DNA of 10,089 nt from Halomonas sp. (GCA_007129225.1 SKVX01000513.1:1-10089), one strand, 5' to 3'; counted from the first letter of the stretch, positions 1 to 6,861 are shown. A program made the numbers and translations. Notes: generated from the sequence alone by a model not told the origin.

Positions 1-782
1 CCGCTCACTTCGCAGGGAGAAATGCCCTGGGCCTCCAGCAGCCCCTGCAGCGTCTCGACCACCTCATGGATATAGCGGTCGCGATCCATGCGCTTTTCGG
101 CCAGCTGCTGTGCGATGGTCTTGTAGTCATCCTCATGCAGGTAGCGGAAGGAGAGGTCCTCCAGTTCCCACTTGACCTGGCCGATGCCCAGGCGATGGGC
201 CAGCGGCGCGTAGATGTCGAACACCTCGCGGGCCACCTGCAGGCGTTTCTCCCGCGGGGCGTCCTTGGCCTGACGCAGGGCGCAGGTGCGTTCGGCGATC
301 TTGATCAACGCCACGCGCACGTCGTCGATCATGTTGACCAGCATCTTGCGCAGGTTGTCCTGCTGGTCGTGCTGGACCATGCCCTGGCTAGGGGTCTGGG
401 CATTGCTGATGGCGGCCATCTGCAGCACCCCCTCGATCAGGCCCGACACCTCGCTGCCGAAGCGCTTGGTCACACCCTCGACGGCGATCTGCCCTTCACG
501 CACGGCCCGATAGAGTACGGCGGCCTCCAGCGCCGGCTGGTCCAGCTTGAGCAGGCCGAGGATATCGGCCATCTCGAGGCCCATCCGGAAACTGGAAGCC
601 TCGGGCAACCATGATTTGTGGGGTCGCTCCGCCTGGTGTGCCAGACGCTGGGCAAGCTCGCAGGCCTCCCGCATCTCGGCGGGATCACGCAGCTTGGTGT
701 CTTCCTGCAGCCGCGCAAGCCAGTGGCCGATGTCGACTTCGCCCGCATCGGTCAATGGCTGGTCATCGCGCACTTTCACCAT
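1..782 (-). CDS. relA: RelA, (p)ppGpp synthetase (N-terminal part; gene runs off the left edge)
   Basis: RelA makes the alarmone (p)ppGpp from ATP and GTP/GDP on stalled ribosomes during amino acid starvation. Reading leftward from an ATG at 782, the protein begins MVKVRDD and 260 residues are visible, ending at EVS just before the expected synthetase segment (family GRPKHIYSI). What is seen is therefore essentially only the N-terminal pseudo-hydrolase domain. It contains family blocks such as NMIDDVRVALIKIAERT, IYAPLAHRLGIGQ.KWELED and FRYLH. The HD and HDxxED metal motifs of the bifunctional SpoT/Rel enzymes are absent (AERT and LYRAVREG stand in their places), which is typical of monofunctional RelA. 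A strong Shine-Dalgarno AAGGAG (complement of 792-797) lies 9 bases upstream, inside the end of rlmD. The rlmD stop is 4 bases before the ATG, so translation is probably coupled. RelA rather than SpoT is supported by the degenerate hydrolase site and the rlmD neighbour, as in E. coli. The synthetase and regulatory domains cannot be checked here. Confidence 0.95.
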   Translation of the reverse strand, partial: MVKVRDDQPLTDAGEVDIGHWLARLQEDTKLRDPAEMREACELAQRLAHQAERPHKSWLPEASSFRMGLEMADILGLLKLDQPALEAAVLYRAVREGQIAVEGVTKRFGSEVSGLIEGVLQMAAISNAQTPSQGMVQHDQQDNLRKMLVNMIDDVRVALIKIAERTCALRQAKDAPREKRLQVAREVFDIYAPLAHRLGIGQVKWELEDLSFRYLHEDDYKTIAQQLAEKRMDRDRYIHEVVETLQGLLEAQGISPCEVS

Positions 783-786
783 CTCT

Positions 787-2205
787 CTAGGCTCCTTGCG
801 ATGGTGGCTGCCGTTCGCAGTGCTCGAACAGCAGGATGGATTCCAGATGCGAGGTATGCACGAACATGTCGGCTACCGCCGCCCGGGTGATGCGATAACC
901 ACCATGCACGAGTCGTGCCGCATCCCGGGCTAGGGTGGCAGGGTCACAGGCCACATAGACCAGCCGAGCCACGGGACGTTCCACCAGGGCGCGGCAGGCC
1001 GCTGCCGCACCATCACGGGGCGGATCGAGCACAACGGCATCGGGCTCGACGCCCTTCAACAGTGCGACGACCGACTCCTCTCGGACCAGGTCTGCCTGCC
1101 GTGCGTCAACCGCCAGCCCGTTGCTCCTGGCGTTGTCGACCAACCGTTCGACCATGGCCGGGTTGCCCTCCACCGCCGTGACATTGGCGCTGTCGGCCGC
1201 CAACGGCAGGCTGAAGTTGCCGACCCCGGCATAGAGGTCGAGCACCCGCTCGCCAGCCATGGGAGCCAGCCATTCCCGTGTGGTCGCGACCAGTTGTGCA
1301 TTGACCGCCTCGTTGACCTGCAGGAAGTCCCCGGGACCGAAGCACAGCTTGAGATCTGCACCTAGGCCGGGCAGACGATAGGCCAGGTCGGGCGGGGCGC
1401 AGAGCCACTCGAACACAGGAGCATCACGCCCCCCCAGGTGCCCCACGGCCACCCCCTGCTCATGGGAAAACGCCTGCCAACGCTGGCGGTCGGCCTGATT
1501 GTCACGCAACTGACGAACCACCACGACGGCCGAATCATCGGCGGCGACCAGCTCCAGATGGCCGACCTGTCGCGGTGCATCCAGACGGGCCAGCAAGTCG
1601 CGCAGCGGCACCAGCAACACCTCCAGGGCGGGTACCAGCACCAAGCAGCTCTCCACATCGACCAGGCGGCTGCTATGGTGGACGCGAAAGCCCAGGTGGA
1701 CCCGGCCCTGTGCGTCGACCTTCACCCCCAGCCGGGCACGGCGTCGATAGCCGGCGACAGCGTCTGCCAGCAGAGCCGGCGGCGTCGGAAGCGATACCCC
1801 CTCCCGGGCCAGCAGGTCGACCAGTACCGCCTGCTTGTGTCGGCGCTGGGCCGCCACGGAAAGATGCTGGAGGTCGCAGCCGCCGCACTGGGCATAGTGA
1901 GGACAGGGAGGGCCGACACGCTCGGGAGAGGCCTCGAGGAGTTCGCGGACATGGGCCTCGTCGAAGCGCTTGCGGGCACGATGGACCGCCACCTCGAGCC
2001 GCTCACCGGGCAGTGCACCCTCGATGAACAGGGTCTTGCCGCCGGCCGAGCGCGCTACACCGCGACCATCGTGGGCCAGGCGCTGAACCGTGACGGCCGT
2101 CACGTCGGCGTCGGTGGTCATGGTCCGTACAGATGGCTCGCCGGCCCGCCCCTGAAGGCCGGACACACCCGAGCGTTGACGCGGCGGCCGGCGCTTGCCA
2201 AGCAT
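787..2205 (-). CDS. rlmD: RlmD, 23S rRNA (uracil-5-)-methyltransferase
   Basis: This is an iron-sulfur, SAM-dependent enzyme; the family makes m5U1939 in 23S rRNA. From the start chosen here it is 472 residues. A TRAM RNA-binding domain (about residues 35-90, VQRLAHDGRGVA...) is followed by the 4Fe-4S cysteines: C101, C107 and C110 in PCPHYAQCGGCDLQH, and C187 in VESCLVL. The SAM-binding motif is DLYAGVGNFSLPLA (323-336). LDPPRDGA (393-400), the catalytic cysteine C420 in VYVACDPATLARD and the general base E455 in HLESILLFE complete the active site. The start is uncertain. The frame is open to an ATG at 2259 inside cysM. ATG 2205 (MLGKRRPPR) lies 7 bases after the cysM stop and gives a basic leader; ATG 2121 (MTTDADV) sits just before the TRAM domain. 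None has a convincing Shine-Dalgarno. I prefer 2205 because it abuts cysM without overlap. The stop is TAG (787-789), 4 bases before relA. Confidence 0.95.
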   Translation of the reverse strand: MLGKRRPPRQRSGVSGLQGRAGEPSVRTMTTDADVTAVTVQRLAHDGRGVARSAGGKTLFIEGALPGERLEVAVHRARKRFDEAHVRELLEASPERVGPPCPHYAQCGGCDLQHLSVAAQRRHKQAVLVDLLAREGVSLPTPPALLADAVAGYRRRARLGVKVDAQGRVHLGFRVHHSSRLVDVESCLVLVPALEVLLVPLRDLLARLDAPRQVGHLELVAADDSAVVVVRQLRDNQADRQRWQAFSHEQGVAVGHLGGRDAPVFEWLCAPPDLAYRLPGLGADLKLCFGPGDFLQVNEAVNAQLVATTREWLAPMAGERVLDLYAGVGNFSLPLAADSANVTAVEGNPAMVERLVDNARSNGLAVDARQADLVREESVVALLKGVEPDAVVLDPPRDGAAAACRALVERPVARLVYVACDPATLARDAARLVHGGYRITRAAVADMFVHTSHLESILLFEHCERQPPSQGA

Positions 2206-2212
2206 CGCCACG

Positions 2213-3109
2213 TCAAGTTTCCGGGGCAAACAGGCCGGTGGAGAGATAGCGGTCGCCACGGTCGCAGACGATGAAGGCGATCACCGCGTTCTCGACCTCC
2301 GCAGCGATACGCAGCGCACCCGCCAGGGCACCGCCAGAGGAAACACCAGCCAGGATGCCTTCCTCCCGGGCCAGACGCCGCATGTGCTCCTCGGCCTCAT
2401 GCTGGCCGATGTCGAGCACCCGATCGACCCGGGAGGCATCGAAAATGCTCGGCAGGTACTCCTTGGGCCAGCGCCGGATCCCGGCAATACTGGCGCCATC
2501 CTCCGGTTGCAGGCCTACGATCTGGATAGCGGGGTTGCGCTCCTTCAGGTAGCGCGACACCCCCATGATGGTTCCCGTCGTCCCCATGGAACTGACAAAA
2601 TGGGTGATCGTGCCGCCGGTCTGCTCCCAGAGCTCAGGACCGGTACCGAGATAGTGCGCCAGCGGGTTGTCGGCATTGGCAAACTGGTTGAGCGGCTTGC
2701 CCTCGCCCCGGGCGATCATCGCCTCGGCCAGGTCACGCGCCTCTTCCATGCCACCATCCTTGCTGACGGTAATCAGCTCGGCGCCGAAGGCTGCCATGGC
2801 CTGTTTTCGCTCGCTGGAGGCACTTTCCGGCATGATCAACACCATCCTGTAGCCCTTGATAGCCGCCGCCATGGCCAGCGCGATACCGGTGTTACCCGAG
2901 GTTGCTTCGACGAAAGTGTCTCCCGGGGTGATTTCGCCGCGGGCCTCCGCCTGAGAGAGCATCGACAACGCCGGGCGGTCCTTCACCGAGCCGGCGGGGT
3001 TGTTGCCCTCAAGCTTGGCCAGCAAGGTGTTGTTACGGCCCGCCGTGATACGCGTGAGCCGCACCAGCGGCGTATTGCCGACGACGTCCTCGATGGTAGG
3101 AAAATGCAT
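2213..3109 (-). CDS. cysM: CysM, cysteine synthase B (O-acetylserine sulfhydrylase B)
   Basis: This is a PLP enzyme that makes L-cysteine from O-acetylserine and sulfide; the CysM type can also use thiosulfate, giving S-sulfocysteine. It is a cytosolic fold-type II protein of 298 residues, the normal length. The PLP-binding lysine is K43 in NNPAGSVKDRP. The substrate loop is TSGNTG (70-75), the PLP-phosphate loop GTTGT (176-180), and SSGGA (257-261) lies near the pyridine-nitrogen site. IRRWPKEYLP (211-220) is typical of CysM and separates it from CysK. The C-terminus DRGDRYLSTGLF is standard. The frame is open up to 3199, but the ATG at 3109 is chosen. It matches the family N-terminus (FPTIEDVVGNTPLVRL) and has the Shine-Dalgarno AAGGAC (complement of 3116-3121) 6 bases upstream, with a TATAAT element further up. 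It is the first gene of the cysM-rlmD-relA unit. The TGA stop is 7 bases before the preferred rlmD start. Confidence 0.96.
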   Translation of the reverse strand: MHFPTIEDVVGNTPLVRLTRITAGRNNTLLAKLEGNNPAGSVKDRPALSMLSQAEARGEITPGDTFVEATSGNTGIALAMAAAIKGYRMVLIMPESASSERKQAMAAFGAELITVSKDGGMEEARDLAEAMIARGEGKPLNQFANADNPLAHYLGTGPELWEQTGGTITHFVSSMGTTGTIMGVSRYLKERNPAIQIVGLQPEDGASIAGIRRWPKEYLPSIFDASRVDRVLDIGQHEAEEHMRRLAREEGILAGVSSGGALAGALRIAAEVENAVIAFIVCDRGDRYLSTGLFAPET

Positions 3110-3115
3110 GTAACC

Positions 3116-3121
3116 GTCCTT
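3116..3121 (-). promoter_or_regulatory. Shine-Dalgarno site of cysM
   Basis: AAGGAC on the minus strand lies 6 bases before the ATG at 3109. It supports that start over the more upstream in-frame ATG codons, which lie at or beyond the predicted transcription start. Confidence 0.65.
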
Positions 3122-3140
3122 ATGGAAACGTCTTTTCACC

Positions 3141-3169
3141 ATTATATCCGTGCCGCCTCTCACTGGACA
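3141..3169 (-). promoter_or_regulatory. Predicted sigma-70 promoter for cysM-rlmD-relA
   Basis: The minus strand carries a perfect -10 hexamer TATAAT (3146 to 3141). A 17-base spacer separates it from TGTCCA (3169 to 3164), which matches only 3 of 6 positions of the -35 consensus. Transcription would begin near 3134, giving a leader of about 25 bases that includes the cysM Shine-Dalgarno. This stretch is clearly more AT-rich than the coding regions around it. The weak -35 suggests dependence on an activator or another upstream element, but I see no clear operator. Confidence 0.55.
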
Positions 3170-3186
3170 GGCATCCCGGCCAGCTG

Positions 3187-3195
3187 TGGCATACT
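3187..3195 (+). promoter_or_regulatory. Possible extended -10 promoter of gacS
   Basis: TG-G-CATACT fits an extended -10 element: TG, one base, then a hexamer matching TATAAT at 4 of 6 positions. No good -35 lies 17 bases upstream. TGGACA at 3164-3169 is a 5 of 6 match to TTGACA but sits 20 bases away. Transcription would start near 3202, shortly before the AAAGGA ribosome site at 3216-3221. The assignment is tentative. Confidence 0.3.
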
Positions 3196-3227
3196 GCAAC
3201 GAGATTTACCGTGATAAAGGATGACCG

Positions 3228-5951
3228 ATGTCGCTCGGAAACCGCTTGACGCTCTGGTTACTGTGCCTCCCCCTGCTGGTGTCGATGGCCGTGGTAACGC
3301 TTGGCCTGTATCAGGAAACGGAATGGCGAAAGTCGGCACTGCGCGATCGCCTGGCCACCGCGGCAGAGCTGCAGGCACCGACGCTCGCCCAGGCCCTGAC
3401 GGCCAATGAAGAGGCGCAGCTGGACAGCCTGGCCCATCGCCTGCTCGATATCGAAGAGGCCCGTGGCGTCGGCGTCTATACCGAAGCCGGCATGACCATC
3501 CTGGAGCTGGGCCGCAGCCGTGCCCAGGTCGCCATGTCACCACCCCAGGAGACCCAGCTCGATACCCGGGGGGATCTGTGGCGATTGCTGGTCCCCCTCG
3601 ACCTGCCCGAGGGTAACGGTGTCGTTCAAGGCGTTGCCTGGCTCGAGATCGACATCGATTCACGCGCACTGACCCTGGATCACTACCGTCGCCTGGCCAG
3701 CGCCGGCCTGGGGCTACTCATACTCGGACTGCTGCTGTTCGTGCTGGCCTCCTCGCTGGGACGTCGCCTGGATAGCAAACTTGGCGCCGCCACCGAGGCA
3801 CTGCGGCGCCTGCGCGGCGGCGACCGGCACACTCGGCTCGCCGAAGATGGCGCCGCAGAGCTCCGCCAACTGGCCCAGCAGGTCAATGCCCTAGGGGATG
3901 AACTCGAACACTCCCGGGACAACATGCAGCGCCAGATCGAACAGACGACCGCCGACCTGCAGGAGTCGATGGAAACCATCGAGATCAAGAACATCGAACT
4001 TGACCTGGCCCACCGCCGCGCCTTGGAGGCCAACCGGGTCAAGTCGGAGTTCCTGGCCAGCATGAGCCACGAGATTCGCACGCCACTCAACGGTATCGTC
4101 GGCTTCTGCCGCCTCCTGGGCCGCTCGCGCCTCGAGCCTCGTCAGCGTGAATGGCTCGATCAAGTTCAGGTGGCTTGCGACAACCTGTTGGCCCTGGTCA
4201 ATGACGTACTGGATTTCTCGCGCATCGAAGCCGGACGCCTCGAACTCGACCGCGCGGAGGTGGATATGGTGTCGCTGGTGGATGAGGCGCTGGGGCTTCA
4301 GGCACCGCTGGCCCATCAGAAGGGACTTCACCTGCTGGGCCTGGTCTATGACGACGTTCCCTCACCGCTTCGCGGCGACCCGCTGCGCATCCGCCAGGTA
4401 CTGATCAACCTGGTACACAACGCCCTGAAGTTCACCGAACAGGGTGAAGTCATCGTGCGCGTCATGGTCGAGGACCAGTCGAACAAGGGTCAGGTGCTGT
4501 TGCGTGTCAGCATCAGCGACACCGGCATCGGGCTGACACCCCAGGAGCAGCACGACCTGTTCCAGGCATTCCGCCAGGCAACGGCAGGCCACTCCCGCCA
4601 GTATGGCGGCTCGGGGCTGGGCCTGGCCATCAGCCGGCAACTGGTGGAGCAGATGGGGGGACGAATCACCGTCGAGAGCGAGCCGACCAAGGGCTCGATC
4701 TTCGCCTTCAGCCTGCCGCTGGACATCATCAGTGGCATGGAGACGTTACCGGAACGAATACTCGACGGCGAACGCATCGCCCTGTATGAGCCTCACGCCC
4801 CCACCCGCCACGCGCTCAGTCATCTCCTCACCCGCTGGGGGGCACAGGTAGTCGAAGTGCCACACCCCACAGTGCAGGCGCCAACACCCGCGCTCATGGT
4901 GGCCGGATTGCCCACCGTACTGTCCGATGCCGTACTGGAGGATTGGCAGAGCTGGCTGGACGCTTGCCCCTGCCCGGTTCTGCTGCTGGTCAACGCCACA
5001 CCACTGGAATTACCGAAGCTCACGCTTCCCCGTGGCGGAGAGATCCTGTGCAAGCCCATCTCGCGCCAGGCACTGGCCGAAGGGCTGCGGCGCTGTGGTT
5101 CGCTGCGTGGCGAATTGGTGGTGGCACCCAACCTGAATCGCCTGCTGGTCGTGGACGACAACGCCAGCAACCGACGCCTGCTGAAAGATATGCTGCAACG
5201 GCCAGGATTGTGGATCGAGGAAGCGGGAAGCGGCGAAGAGGCGCTGGCCCTGGCCGAAAGCGAGCGGTTCGACCTGGTGCTGATGGATATTCGCATGCCG
5301 GGAATGGACGGGGTCGAGACGACGCGGGCCCTGCGTCAGTTGGGCGGCTCCTGGTCACACTGCCCGGTGGTTGCCGTGACGGCACACGCCCTGGAGGATG
5401 ATCGGCAGCAGTTGCTGAACAGCGGCCTTCAGGAGGTCCTGATAAAGCCGGTGGATAGCCATGCCCTTGAACTCATCCTGCAGCGCCACCTGCGCATTAC
5501 AGCACCTGCCAGGCAGATGGCGCCGGAAGCCACGGAGCGGCAGGAGCAGAGCGAGGAGTTGGCCGTCGTTGACCTGGTGCTTGGCACCCGCCTGGCCAAT
5601 GGCAGCGAATCCCTCGCCCTGGAACTCCTGCATGAGCTTGCCGTTTCACTCCCCGCCAGTGCCAGGGAGCTACAGGCGGCCCTTTCCACCGATGAATCTG
5701 AGGCCCTGCTGGACACCGTGCACGCCCTGAACGGTGCCTGTCGCTACTGCGGGGCGCCGGAGCTGGCGCTGGTGGCGGAAACGCTGGAGACACGGCTGCG
5801 CTCGAAGGGCATGACCGATGTCGAGCCGTTGATCGATGACCTCTTCCGGGCGATGGACCGGCTGCGGGCCTGGCATGCCCAGGCACAGCATCAGTCCTCC
5901 GGCGCGACGACCGCCAACGCCGGCTCGGCCTCATCGCTCAGGGACCGGTGA
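3228..5951 (+). CDS. gacS: GacS/BarA-type hybrid sensor histidine kinase
   Basis: This is an inner-membrane tripartite kinase. The family phosphorylates the response regulator GacA/UvrY, which drives Csr/Rsm small RNAs and so controls carbon flux, biofilm and secondary metabolism. It has 907 residues. TM1 is about 7-28, a periplasmic sensor region 29-154, TM2 about 158-178, then HAMP and a coiled coil to about 268. HisKA has the phospho-acceptor H281 in SHEIRTP. The ATPase domain shows the N box (NLVHNALKF, 394-402), DTGIGL (431-436) and GGSGLGL (460-466). Residues about 510-625 form a degenerate pseudo-receiver without an acceptor aspartate. The true receiver (about 637-755) keeps D643/D644, acceptor D687 in VLMDIRMPGMDG, T718 and K740. 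The C-terminal Hpt domain has H832 in TVHALNGACRYCGA. All phosphorelay residues are intact. The ATG at 3228 has AAAGGA 6 bases upstream. It is divergent from cysM and rlmD, as barA is from rlmD in E. coli. The last roughly 20 residues are low-complexity and overlap the acpS relic antisense. The name barA is equally valid. Confidence 0.93.
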   Translation: MSLGNRLTLWLLCLPLLVSMAVVTLGLYQETEWRKSALRDRLATAAELQAPTLAQALTANEEAQLDSLAHRLLDIEEARGVGVYTEAGMTILELGRSRAQVAMSPPQETQLDTRGDLWRLLVPLDLPEGNGVVQGVAWLEIDIDSRALTLDHYRRLASAGLGLLILGLLLFVLASSLGRRLDSKLGAATEALRRLRGGDRHTRLAEDGAAELRQLAQQVNALGDELEHSRDNMQRQIEQTTADLQESMETIEIKNIELDLAHRRALEANRVKSEFLASMSHEIRTPLNGIVGFCRLLGRSRLEPRQREWLDQVQVACDNLLALVNDVLDFSRIEAGRLELDRAEVDMVSLVDEALGLQAPLAHQKGLHLLGLVYDDVPSPLRGDPLRIRQVLINLVHNALKFTEQGEVIVRVMVEDQSNKGQVLLRVSISDTGIGLTPQEQHDLFQAFRQATAGHSRQYGGSGLGLAISRQLVEQMGGRITVESEPTKGSIFAFSLPLDIISGMETLPERILDGERIALYEPHAPTRHALSHLLTRWGAQVVEVPHPTVQAPTPALMVAGLPTVLSDAVLEDWQSWLDACPCPVLLLVNATPLELPKLTLPRGGEILCKPISRQALAEGLRRCGSLRGELVVAPNLNRLLVVDDNASNRRLLKDMLQRPGLWIEEAGSGEEALALAESERFDLVLMDIRMPGMDGVETTRALRQLGGSWSHCPVVAVTAHALEDDRQQLLNSGLQEVLIKPVDSHALELILQRHLRITAPARQMAPEATERQEQSEELAVVDLVLGTRLANGSESLALELLHELAVSLPASARELQAALSTDESEALLDTVHALNGACRYCGAPELALVAETLETRLRSKGMTDVEPLIDDLFRAMDRLRAWHAQAQHQSSGATTANAGSASSLRDR

Positions 5952-6061
5952 AGCGATGCCACGCCCAGCAGCCGCTGGGCGAAGCGTACGGCGTGTCGCG
6001 CCATGGCAGTCTCGCAGCGAGCCTACCCGGCAACTAGATCCGTTCCGATACCGACGATCAG
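5891..6061 (-). pseudogene. acpS: acpS relic (holo-[acyl-carrier-protein] synthase), internally deleted
   Basis: AcpS moves 4'-phosphopantetheine from CoA to acyl carrier protein. In many gammaproteobacteria acpS directly follows pdxJ. On the minus strand, one frame beginning at 6061 reads CTG, then IVGIGTDLVAG, a TAG stop (6025-6023), ARCETA, and a stretch ending RFAQRLLGVASLHRSLSDE with ALAVV and a TGA at 5893-5891. The first block matches the AcpS N-terminus (family M-I-[VL]-G-[IL]-G-T-D-[LI]-V, with the metal-binding Asp at codon 8). The last block matches the AcpS C-terminus (E. coli LGVANMHVTLADERHYA). Only 56 codons remain against about 126, so about 70 central residues are missing, including the conserved FLAKRFA.KEA segment with its metal-binding Glu. 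Lesions seen are the lost ATG (CTG in its place at the pdxJ stop), the in-frame stop at codon 13, and the large central deletion. The homology call rests on recalled family motifs, not a search. The remnant cannot encode an active enzyme. Confidence 0.85.
5962..5981. terminator. GC-rich hairpin between convergent gacS and pdxJ; possible weak terminator
   Basis: CGCCCAGC (5962-5969) and GCTGGGCG (5974-5981) form a perfect 8-base-pair stem with a 4-base loop, 10 bases after the gacS stop. Neither strand has a T tract behind the stem, so it is not a classical intrinsic terminator. It could mark the 3' end of gacS mRNA by blocking exonucleases or with Rho, or be only a by-product of the acpS relic in which it lies. 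Confidence 0.35.
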
Positions 6062-6861
6062 CCGGCTTCGCTGTCGTCCGGGTCGTCGTGATGATGGTCG
6101 TGCTCTTCCAGCGAGGCGACGAAGCCTGCCTCCTGGCCGGCGATGATCAGACGCTTCATGTCGGCCACAGCCTCCTTGAGGCCCACGAAAAGGGCGCGGG
6201 CAATGATGGCATGGCCGATATTGAGCTCATGCAGGCCGGGAATCGCGGCGATGGCCTCGACATTATGATAGTTCAGTCCGTGGCCGGCATTGACCACCAG
6301 CCCGAGATCGAGTGCCATCTCCACTGCCGCGGACAGCCGGGCATGCTCTCGGCGAGCCGCGTCACCGGCCAGCTCGGCATAGGCCCCCGTGTGTAGCTCG
6401 ATGACCGGCGCCCCCGCCTTCACCGCGGCCTCGATCTGGCCGGGCTCGGGATCGATGAACAGCGAGACCTCGCAGCCTGCCGCCGCCAGCCGTCGGCAGG
6501 CCTCGGTGATACCCGGAAGTGCGCCGGCCACGTCGAGTCCGCCCTCGGTGGTCAGCTCTTCACGCTTCTCGGGCACCAGGCAGACATGGGCCGGACGTAT
6601 CTCCTCGGCCAGGGCGAGCATCTCTTCGGTGACCGCCATCTCCAGATTCATGCGCGTATTGAGCACCTCGGCCAGCAGGCGCACATCGCGGGGTTGTATA
6701 TGCCGACGATCCTCGCGCAGATGCACGGTGATACCGTCGGCACCGGCCTCCTCGGCCTGCAGTGCCGCCTGAACCGGGTCAGGATAGCGGGTACCGCGAG
6801 CCTGGCGCAGGGTCGCGATATGGTCAATATTGACGCCGAGCAGGATACGCGGGGGATGCAT
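6058..6861 (-). CDS. pdxJ: PdxJ, pyridoxine 5'-phosphate synthase
   Basis: PdxJ condenses 1-deoxyxylulose 5-phosphate with 3-amino-2-oxopropyl phosphate, closing the ring of pyridoxine 5'-phosphate in the DXP-dependent vitamin B6 pathway. It is a cytosolic TIM barrel of 267 residues. Diagnostic blocks are GVNIDHIATLRQARGT.YPDP (9-29), GITVHLREDRRHI (43-55, catalytic H47), MNLEMAVTEEM (71-81, E74), LVPEKREE (95-102), LFIDP (134-138), NAGHGLNYHNV (191-201, H194) and ELNIGHAIIARA (212-223). The ATG at 6861 is chosen over an in-frame ATG at 6924, which lies inside recO. It fits the family N-terminus and has GGAG (complement of 6869-6872) 7 bases upstream. The gap from recO is 31 bases. The protein is about 20 residues longer than the usual 240-250 because of a His/Asp-rich tail, EEHDHHHDDPDDSEAG. 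Its TGA (6060-6058) abuts the former start of acpS, so the two were once coupled. Confidence 0.97.
   Translation of the reverse strand: MHPPRILLGVNIDHIATLRQARGTRYPDPVQAALQAEEAGADGITVHLREDRRHIQPRDVRLLAEVLNTRMNLEMAVTEEMLALAEEIRPAHVCLVPEKREELTTEGGLDVAGALPGITEACRRLAAAGCEVSLFIDPEPGQIEAAVKAGAPVIELHTGAYAELAGDAARREHARLSAAVEMALDLGLVVNAGHGLNYHNVEAIAAIPGLHELNIGHAIIARALFVGLKEAVADMKRLIIAGQEAGFVASLEEHDHHHDDPDDSEAG

Noticed and set aside
66..614. Plus-strand open frame (182 codons) opposite relA
   Set aside because: The minus strand reads as continuous RelA with family motifs across the whole stretch, so the plus frame is a shadow.
1..782. RelA lacking the hydrolase catalytic motifs, as a possible broken gene
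   Set aside because: Loss of the HD-type hydrolase residues is normal in gammaproteobacterial RelA, and the frame is uninterrupted.
1438..2274. Long plus-strand open frame (278 codons) opposite rlmD
   Set aside because: It is an antisense shadow of rlmD, whose iron-sulfur and SAM motifs are all intact; the shadow translation looks compositionally random.
2195..3214. Long plus-strand open frame (339 codons) opposite cysM
   Set aside because: It is the antisense shadow of a well-supported cysM in GC-rich DNA. The product has no recognisable domain and no ribosome site at its start.
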